Of a stretch of 5,787 nucleotides of DNA, positions 1 to 4,001 are shown one piece after another (positions within the stretch are counted from its first letter, which is position 1; every line of letters begins with the position of its first letter). The notes beneath the pieces are model-generated. The model made no database searches, had not been told where the DNA came from, and worked only from the letters and a program-made list of their open reading frames with translations. The position numbers and the translations under genes are program-made. Origin of the DNA: Polyangiaceae bacterium (lineage in GTDB: Bacteria > Myxococcota_A > Polyangia > Polyangiales > Polyangiaceae); NCBI GenBank assembly GCA_025934595.1, contig JAICXU010000244.1, positions 1 to 5,787 on the forward strand, written 5' to 3'.

Positions 1-1
1 C

Positions 2-397
2 CAGATCGCCGAGCAGCAGCAGTCGCTCGTTCGCCATCAACGGACGATGCTCACGTCGCTCGTCGGTGGTCTCGCGCTCATGGTCGTCCTCATCGGGCTC
101 CTCGGCATCTACTTCACGCACAAAGTCGCCGGGCCGATCTACAAGATGAAGATGCTCTTGCGGCAGGTCGGCGAGGGCAAGCTCACGTTCCGCGGCGGCC
201 TCCGCAAAGGCGACGAGCTACAAGATTTCTTCGAGGCGTTTGCGGGAATGGTCGAGCAGCTCAAATCGCGACAAGCGAAAGAGATCGAGCTCCTCGAAGG
301 CGCCATCGAAAACGCGAAGAGCGCGGGCGCGAGCGACGACATGATGAAGAACGTCGTCACCGTGCGCGACGAGATGAAGCGCGCCCTGGACATGTAG
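2..397 (+). CDS. HAMP-domain membrane protein, C-terminal part (5' end outside window)
   Basis: The frame is open from the left edge to the TAG at 395-397, so the gene starts upstream; 131 residues are visible. The in-frame ATG at position 47 lies directly before the membrane helix and is unlikely to be the real start. A hydrophobic helix (about residues 18-38 of the visible part) is followed by the motif HKVAGPIYKMK, with the GP typical of the start of a HAMP domain, then VGEGKL, and later GDEL, matching the Asp-Glu that opens the second HAMP helix. About 40 charged, helical residues follow and the protein ends. HAMP domains relay signals from membrane sensors to kinase, cyclase or chemotaxis output domains; none is present here. 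It may be a HAMP-only relay or adaptor acting on a partner. The HAMP call is firm, the role unknown. Confidence 0.85.
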   Translation, partial: QIAEQQQSLVRHQRTMLTSLVGGLALMVVLIGLLGIYFTHKVAGPIYKMKMLLRQVGEGKLTFRGGLRKGDELQDFFEAFAGMVEQLKSRQAKEIELLEGAIENAKSAGASDDMMKNVVTVRDEMKRALDM

Positions 398-410
398 CCT
401 TGTTATTCTC

Positions 411-428
411 GCGCACCGGCCTGTGCGC
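411..428. terminator. GC hairpin between convergent genes, possible bidirectional terminator
   Basis: GCGCAC at 411-416 is perfectly complementary to GTGCGC at 423-428, with a 6-nt loop. It sits midway in the 40-bp gap between the stop codons of the HAMP gene and the YraN gene, where a shared terminator would be expected. Neither strand has a U-tract after the stem, so this is a weak intrinsic terminator at best. Confidence 0.35.
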
Positions 429-437
429 TCCTGACGC

Positions 438-968
438 TCACCGAGTGAGCGCGCCGGGGATGTAGTCGATCTTCGCTTCGCCGTTTTCGAACGTGACGCC
501 CGCGACGTCGATGCGCATTCGCTGGACGCCTTCCATCTTCGCGAGATGAAATCGCCACAGGCGATCGGCGGCGTTCAAGAGGTGCATGCGCTTCTTGCCG
601 CTCGCGATGCTCGCGAGCGGGCCTTCGAATGCGCCCGGGCCGCGCGTGCGGACCTCACACATCACGCAGAGATCGTCTTTCTTCGCGACGATGTCGATCT
701 CGAGATGTCCGAGACGAAGGTTGCGTCGCAGAATCACGAAGCCTTGCTCTTCGAGATGACGCGCGACGGCGTCTTCCGCCAGCGCGCCGCTCTTCTGCCG
801 CGAGAAGTGCCGCGAGGTCAGGAGCGCTTTTTCGTCAAGAGCCTTGAGGGCCTTGCGGACCGGGGCAGGTCGCGATCGTCGGATCGCACGCGTCCGAATT
901 GAGCGACGCTTTGTCGAACGCGCTGCCGGCTTTGATGCAGAACGACCCGGTGAGGCCTTCGTTGCCAA
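438..968 (-). CDS. YraN/UPF0102 family PD-(D/E)XK nuclease-fold protein, start uncertain
   Basis: The conserved part covers about residues 60-176 counted from the TTG at 968 (roughly position 790 down to the TGA at 440-438). It shows the UPF0102 signatures in order: GALAED (61-66), RRNLRLGHLEIDIV (81-94), CEVRTRG (104-110) and a KKR-containing helix (125-127). Glu90, Asp92 and Glu105 match the acidic residues of the PD-(D/E)XK-like core. The family-typical GEID is LEID here, and the usual EVK is EVR. The cellular role of the family is not settled. The first ~45 residues are Arg/Ala/Ser/Pro-rich and are read out of frame through the end of the lipoprotein gene, so they are probably not real protein. 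The only ATG/GTG/TTG start before the domain is TTG 968, which forces a 134-nt overlap and has no clear Shine-Dalgarno. CTG at 821-819, 13 nt after the lipoprotein stop, is an alternative start by coupled reinitiation. Family call confident, 5' end not. Confidence 0.8.
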   Translation of the reverse strand: MATKASPGRSASKPAARSTKRRSIRTRAIRRSRPAPVRKALKALDEKALLTSRHFSRQKSGALAEDAVARHLEEQGFVILRRNLRLGHLEIDIVAKKDDLCVMCEVRTRGPGAFEGPLASIASGKKRMHLLNAADRLWRFHLAKMEGVQRMRIDVAGVTFENGEAKIDYIPGALTR

Positions 969-1521
969 CGCCGATCGAGTCGACCAAGTGCGTGCACGAG
1001 AAGCCGTCGGGGCAGTCGCAGTAGTTCGCGCCGTCGTCGGTTTTGCCGTCCGCGTTCGCGCAGCGGCACGAGCAGTAGACCGTCTTGTCCGCGGTGCGCG
1101 CGACGAGCTGCGGGTTCACGACGTTCTTCGCGTTGAGCGAAGGGTTGCCAATGATCTTCGTGTTCGGATCGTTCGGAACGGTGCAACCGGGCAGGCCGGC
1201 CGGGCCGTTCTGGCTCGAGTCCTGTCCGTACTGGCACGACACGCGACCTTGGAAGTGATTCACCAGACAAAGTCGGGTCTGGCACTGGAAGCTCTTCGAT
1301 TCGAAGTTGACCTCGTTCACGTCGAACCCGAGAAAGTCGGTGTTGTACTCCGACTCGGGCGTGCACGGATCGCCGACGCCGGTGTCTTTGCACGCCGCTG
1401 CGGGAATGAGCATGAGCCCAAGACCGACGACAGTGGCGGCGGCGAACACGCGCGGCAGCCGCGTACGCAAACCTTCAAGTGCAGACGCAAATGCAGACGC
1501 AAGTGCAGACGAACGAATCAT
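835..1521 (-). CDS. Cysteine-rich exported lipoprotein of unknown function
   Basis: The product is 228 residues. The start is the ATG at 1521-1519, with AAAGG 8 nt upstream; the frame extends further upstream without a convincing start. A long n-region (with a repeated SALA/SAFA segment) leads into a hydrophobic stretch (25-39) and PAAAC, with Cys44 as the predicted lipidated residue, so this should be a type II signal peptide lipoprotein. The mature part has 14 further cysteines (53, 80, 85, 96, 113, 150, 152, 154, 168, 170, 176, 195, 212, 219). An even number suggests seven disulfides. Residues 149-176 form a compact CxCxC...CxCPDGFxC block resembling small disulfide-rich, EGF-like modules. 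The C-terminus is GPQGPQGS, a short collagen-like triplet run. There are no catalytic motifs I recognise. Together this suggests a cell-surface or outer-membrane lipoprotein. It lies directly upstream of the YraN gene on the same strand and is probably co-transcribed with it. Confidence 0.85.
   Translation of the reverse strand: MIRSSALASAFASALEGLRTRLPRVFAAATVVGLGLMLIPAAACKDTGVGDPCTPESEYNTDFLGFDVNEVNFESKSFQCQTRLCLVNHFQGRVSCQYGQDSSQNGPAGLPGCTVPNDPNTKIIGNPSLNAKNVVNPQLVARTADKTVYCSCRCANADGKTDDGANYCDCPDGFSCTHLVDSIGVGNEGLTGSFCIKAGSAFDKASLNSDACDPTIATCPGPQGPQGS
1477..1512 (-). repeat. Three tandem copies of a 12-bp unit in the lipoprotein signal peptide
   Basis: On the plus strand the units are AAGTGCAGACGC (1477-1488), AAATGCAGACGC (1489-1500) and AAGTGCAGACGA (1501-1512), each differing from its neighbour by one or two bases. 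Because 12 is a multiple of three, copy-number change keeps the frame. The repeat encodes the Ser-Ala-Leu/Phe-Ala segment at about residues 4-15, ahead of the hydrophobic core. Confidence 0.9.
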
Positions 1522-1529
1522 CGTGTGGA

Positions 1530-1534
1530 CCTTT
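1530..1534 (-). promoter_or_regulatory. Ribosome binding site of the lipoprotein gene
   Basis: AAAGG on the minus strand lies 8 nt before the ATG at 1521. It is the reason for preferring this start over extending the frame up to position 1608. Confidence 0.7.
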
Positions 1535-1618
1535 GCTCCCTCAGGGGTTTGGTCTTCTACGTTCTTCTTTTCAAGTCGAGCGCCGCCACAGCCCAGCCCG
1601 CTTGCCAAAACGCGCAGG

Positions 1619-1648
1619 ACGGTAGCTTTTTTTATCCCGAGGCGTCAA
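1619..1648 (-). promoter_or_regulatory. Sigma70-like promoter of the lipoprotein-YraN unit
   Basis: On the minus strand TTGACG (1648-1643) is followed after 18 bp by TACCGT (1624-1619). The -35 matches consensus at five of six positions; the -10 keeps only the TA...T frame. The spacer contains a run of seven A residues. Predicted transcription start is near 1612, about 90 nt before the ATG at 1521. The matching architecture of the divergent promoter at 1874-1903 supports the call. Confidence 0.5.
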
Positions 1649-1845
1649 GCGATCCCGCGTGAGGCGGTCGCGAATGGCCGCGCTCTTTCGAATGTGTCCG
1701 CATCCTGACAGCATGGCTCACGCCGCGGCTCGCGCACAGGGGTCGACGGATCGGCCGTGATGAGGCCCGGCGGCAGTGGCCATGGGAGCACGGATGCGAT
1801 TTTCGGAGTGAGCTTACGCGCGTGGATCCCAAGAGAATCCCGCGC
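1649..1845. other. Intergenic stretch between the two divergent promoters, no gene seen
   Basis: This GC-rich spacer holds no frame with plausible coding character. A 28-codon frame starting ATG at 1674 and ending TGA at 1760 has no ribosome binding site and no recognisable content. I see no hairpin with a U-tract and no repeat of note here. Confidence 0.6.
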
Positions 1846-1867
1846 TCACGGGTCAATCTGCCCGTGA
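1846..1867. promoter_or_regulatory. 22-bp dyad, candidate operator upstream of the TPR operon promoter
   Basis: TCACGGG (1846-1852) and CCCGTGA (1861-1867) are perfect 7-bp inverted arms around an 8-bp centre. The dyad ends 6 bp before the TTGACA at 1874, so its centre lies near -53 relative to the predicted transcription start. That is a typical place for an activator dimer, and 15 bp between arm starts fits one and a half helical turns. I do not recognise the regulator family from the arm sequence. Confidence 0.45.
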
Positions 1868-1873
1868 AACGCC

Positions 1874-1903
1874 TTGACAAAAGCGGAAATTCCTCCTTAC
1901 CAT
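1874..1903 (+). promoter_or_regulatory. Sigma70-like promoter of the TPR operon
   Basis: A perfect TTGACA (1874-1879) is followed after 18 bp by TACCAT (1898-1903), which matches four of six -10 consensus positions, including the first TA and the final AT. The region around the -35 and spacer is AT-richer than its surroundings. Predicted transcription starts near 1910, which leaves a leader of about 290 nt before the first TPR gene. Confidence 0.6.
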
Positions 1904-1987
1904 CGCGCCGCTCGACGGGATTATCTCGCGAACTTTGTTGAGGAATTTGCATCAAGCGCGGCCGGTTGCGCGCTCTTCATTCGGTAA

Positions 1988-2012
1988 CGCGCACGATGCT
2001 CGCGCGGTTTTT
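1988..2012 (+). terminator. Possible attenuator: GC stem followed by a T-run in the leader
   Basis: CGCGC (1988-1992) pairs with GCGCG (2002-2006) across a 9-nt loop, followed by G and five T residues (2008-2012). The stem is only 5 bp, so it is weak, but it is all G-C and the T-run is rare in this GC-rich DNA. The upstream GCGCG/CGCGC segments at 1956-1973 could pair with it as an alternative fold. Confidence 0.3.
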
Positions 2013-2047
2013 CGCTTCTGTAACTTGATACGTTCCGACATCTCGTT

Positions 2048-2067
2048 TCGTTCCTGGACGGGAACGA
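2048..2067 (+). repeat. Inverted repeat TCGTTCC/GGAACGA in the leader
   Basis: TCGTTCC (2048-2054) pairs perfectly with GGAACGA (2061-2067) across a 6-nt loop. A second CGTTCC at 2031-2036, 18 bp upstream, could compete for the same GGAACG arm. It could be a protein-binding dyad or an RNA stem; the sequence alone does not decide. Confidence 0.5.
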
Positions 2068-2092
2068 CGCGAGCACGAGCCACCGACTTTCT

Positions 2093-2134
2093 GGCACCAT
2101 CGGGCACCAGAGTCGGGCACCAGAATCGGCACCA
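2093..2134 (+). repeat. Four direct copies of GGCACCA in the leader
   Basis: GGCACCA occurs at 2093-2099, 2103-2109, 2116-2122 and 2128-2134, with start-to-start spacings of 10, 13 and 12 bp. The last three are within longer near-repeats of the form GGCACCAGA followed by A or G and TC. The spacing is near one helical turn, as for a multi-site protein-binding array, though slippage duplication is equally possible. Confidence 0.8.
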
Positions 2135-2161
2135 GAAGTTTCACCACTCAAGCAATCAGGA

Positions 2162-2181
2162 CGCGAGCAAGGCTGCTCGTG
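2162..2181 (+). promoter_or_regulatory. Hairpin just upstream of the first TPR gene's ribosome binding site
   Basis: CGAGCA (2164-2169) pairs with TGCTCG (2174-2179) around the 4-nt loop AGGC. A G-U and a C-G pair extend it to 8 bp at 2162-2181. It ends 9 nt before the Shine-Dalgarno at 2191, so it could keep the ribosome entry site open or shield the mRNA. Confidence 0.55.
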
Positions 2182-2190
2182 ATTCAGCAC

Positions 2191-2197
2191 TGGAGAG
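2191..2197 (+). promoter_or_regulatory. Ribosome binding site of the first TPR gene
   Basis: TGGAGAG lies 6 nt before the ATG at 2204. It favours this ATG over the in-frame ATGs at 2210 and 2216, which would be too far away. Confidence 0.75.
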
Positions 2198-2203
2198 CGA
2201 AGC

Positions 2204-3994
2204 ATGAAGATGCGGATGCGGTCTCTGAACGTTGCGCGCGTTTTGCTGCTGGCGACGGCAGTTGGCTTCTGCATGACCGGTTTCTCGACGACGGCGCTTG
2301 CGCAGAGGCACAAGAAGCCGCCGAAGAAGCCCGCACCCGCCGCCGCGAATACCGGCGGAGAGATCGAGATGGACGCGCCCGCGTCGAGCGGCGCGTCCGC
2401 GAGCACGGGAGCGGCTCCGAAAGCGGTCGACAATTCGCCGCCTCCGCAAGCCGGTCAGATGACCGAAGCGGCCGCGCAAGCGAAGCGCCTCTTCGACGGC
2501 GAAAAATGGCAGGACGCCGCCATCGCGCTCGATCGCGTCCGCAAAGGCGAGACGCAAGACGACGAGGGCAACAAGCAGCTCGCGCAGTATCACCTCGCGA
2601 TCGCGCTCTATCGCTTGAAGTTCTACCAAGCGAGCTACGCCATCTTCAGCGAGATCGCGGACAAGCCGAATCATCTGAAATTCAACGAGACGCTCCTCTG
2701 GCTCTCGAAGCTCGCGACCGACTTGCCGGAGCCCGCCGACATCGTCGAGCGCGTCGGCAAATACAACGACGAGCAGATCGGCCACTTCAACAACGCGAAC
2801 CAGCGCGATCTCTACTGGCAGCTGAATTATTTGCTTGGAAGATACAAGTATCGCAATCGCCAGTACGAAGAGGCGCTCGGTCTCTTCACGAAGGTGTCGC
2901 GCGAGTCGAAGTACTACGTGCAAGCGCAGTTCTTCAGCGGCATCTCGTACGTGCAGCTCCGCAAGTCGGTGCCCGCGGTCAAATCGTTCCAGCGGATCGT
3001 CGTCTCGATCGACGAGGGCGTCGAGGGCGTCGAGGACGAGGCGCGCATGCGCGACCTCGCGTTCCTCTCGATGGCGCGCACCTACTACTCGGCGTCGGTT
3101 CGCTTGGACGACAACGGATCGCCCACCGTCGACGCGCAGAAGCTGTCCGCCGCCGTCAAGTACTGGAACAAGGTCGACGTCGCGAGCGAGTACTGGCTCG
3201 ACGCGCTCTTCGAAGAGTCATGGGCGTACTTCATGGCCGGCGACTACTCGCACGCGCTCGGAAACGTGCACACGATCCAGGCTCCGTACTTCCCGAACTC
3301 GAACTATCCGGAAGCCGAGGTCCTGAAGGCGGTCATTTATTTCTCGAACTGCCAATACGACGACGCACGCACGATCGTCGCGAAATTCCAGGCGAAGTAT
3401 CAGCCGCAGTACGACGAGCTCAGCAAAAAGCTCGCGCAATTCAAAGGCGACGACCAAGACGAAGCCTTCTACAAGTTTCTGAAGACGGTGCGCGACGATC
3501 AGGACAAGGGCACGAACAACGCGAACCTGCCCGAGAACATCAAGGTGGTCGTCGCGAACGCGATGAGCGATCGCCAGCTGCTTCGCAATCTCGAGTACGT
3601 CAAAGTGCTCGACGACGAGCAGAAACGCTTCAACGCACGGCCGTCGTCATTCCGCGACTCGCCGCTCGGCGGCGACATCAAAGACTCGCTCCAGCTCGCG
3701 CGCGATCTCGCGGTGCGGAACGCCGGTGAGCTCGCGAAGCAACGCTACCAACGAAATCTCGACGAGCTGAACGAGCATCTCCGCAACGCCGCCAAGATCC
3801 TCATCGACATCACCGCCGCGCAGCGAAATCAATTGGACATCGCGCTGCAAGGCGGACAGGTCTCGCAAGAAGAGTCCAAGGTCAACATCGTCAAGCCGGA
3901 CGAAGAGCACGTCATTTGGCCGTTCAACGGCGAATATTGGCGCGACGAGCTCGGCTTCTACCGCCAGACCATCACGTCGAAGTGCGGGAGGTAA
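2204..3994 (+). CDS. Exported TPR-repeat protein, first gene of the TPR operon
   Basis: The product is 596 residues. A basic n-region (KMRMR), a hydrophobic core (about 13-27) and TALAQ give a Sec signal peptide with cleavage after Ala33; there is no lipobox. A Pro/Ala/Lys linker (about 35-85) follows. Helical TPR-like pairs then run from about 87 to 415, for example QAKRLFDGEKWQDAAIAL (92-109), QYHLAIALYRLKFYQASYAI (128-147), LLGRYKYRNRQYEEALGLF (210-228) and FFSGISYVQLRKSVPAVKSF (243-262). A long charged helix (about 495-548) is probably coiled coil. The C-terminus has WPFNGEYWRDELGFY (572-586), which looks conserved in type, and ends with a Cys at 594. TPR arrays bind other proteins, so this is most likely a periplasmic scaffold or assembly factor. 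The second TPR gene follows after 7 bp. A relation to TPR proteins of myxobacterial Glt/Agl envelope machines is possible but not shown by this sequence. Confidence 0.9.
   Translation: MKMRMRSLNVARVLLLATAVGFCMTGFSTTALAQRHKKPPKKPAPAAANTGGEIEMDAPASSGASASTGAAPKAVDNSPPPQAGQMTEAAAQAKRLFDGEKWQDAAIALDRVRKGETQDDEGNKQLAQYHLAIALYRLKFYQASYAIFSEIADKPNHLKFNETLLWLSKLATDLPEPADIVERVGKYNDEQIGHFNNANQRDLYWQLNYLLGRYKYRNRQYEEALGLFTKVSRESKYYVQAQFFSGISYVQLRKSVPAVKSFQRIVVSIDEGVEGVEDEARMRDLAFLSMARTYYSASVRLDDNGSPTVDAQKLSAAVKYWNKVDVASEYWLDALFEESWAYFMAGDYSHALGNVHTIQAPYFPNSNYPEAEVLKAVIYFSNCQYDDARTIVAKFQAKYQPQYDELSKKLAQFKGDDQDEAFYKFLKTVRDDQDKGTNNANLPENIKVVVANAMSDRQLLRNLEYVKVLDDEQKRFNARPSSFRDSPLGGDIKDSLQLARDLAVRNAGELAKQRYQRNLDELNEHLRNAAKILIDITAAQRNQLDIALQGGQVSQEESKVNIVKPDEEHVIWPFNGEYWRDELGFYRQTITSKCGR
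3986..3991 (+). promoter_or_regulatory. Ribosome binding site of the second TPR gene, inside the end of the first
   Basis: GGGAGG overlaps the last sense codons of the upstream gene (stop TAA 3992-3994) and lies 10 nt before the ATG at 4002. A ribosome finishing the first gene would be close to this site, which suggests translational coupling. An in-frame GTG at 3999 is directly before the ATG and cannot be excluded as the start. Confidence 0.7.
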
Positions 3995-4001
3995 TTGAGT
4001 G

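Larger units (their letters stand above)
1910..2203 (+). promoter_or_regulatory. Long structured 5' leader of the TPR operon
   Basis: Between the predicted transcription start and the ATG at 2204 lie several structural elements. They are: a short GC stem (1955-1960 with 1969-1974), a GC stem followed by five T residues (1988-2012), a 7-bp stem (2048-2054 with 2061-2067), a cluster of GGCACCA repeats (2093-2134) and an 8-bp hairpin (2162-2181) just before the Shine-Dalgarno. I recognise no known riboswitch, T-box or ribosomal-protein leader. A 90-codon frame from TTG 1935 to TGA 2207 crosses it but has no coding character. Confidence 0.45.

Noticed and set aside
47..397. ATG 47 as the start of the HAMP protein
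   Set aside because: The same frame is open back to position 2 with a protein-like helical sequence, and the ATG falls just before the membrane helix with no Shine-Dalgarno, so the gene is cut by the window edge.
1522..1608. Upstream extension of the lipoprotein to position 1608
   Set aside because: It would put a charged, unlikely segment ahead of the signal peptide. The ATG at 1521 has AAAGG at 8 nt and gives a normal lipoprotein leader.
844..1662. Plus-strand 272-codon frame opposite the lipoprotein
   Set aside because: It is a shadow of the lipoprotein gene, rich in Arg/Val/Ala. The minus strand has a lipobox, an ordered cysteine pattern and a good start.
1674..1760. 28-codon ATG frame in the intergenic region
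   Set aside because: No ribosome binding site, no recognisable content, and a length expected by chance.
2092..2107. Sigma54 promoter suggested by TGGCAC
   Set aside because: The -12 element TTGC is missing at the required spacing; TGGCAC is part of the GGCACCA repeats.
2093..2134. CRISPR array from the repeated GGCACCA
   Set aside because: The units are 7 bp at 10-13 bp spacing, far shorter than CRISPR repeats and spacers.
1935..2207. 90-codon frame in the leader ending at TGA 2205-2207, overlapping the ATG at 2204
   Set aside because: The overlap is suggestive of coupling, but the frame begins with TTG without a Shine-Dalgarno and its composition is not protein-like. It also reads through the GGCACCA repeats and hairpins.
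2179..3729. Plus-strand 516-codon frame overlapping the first TPR gene
   Set aside because: It is an out-of-frame shadow with an Arg-rich translation, no domain and no ribosome binding site.
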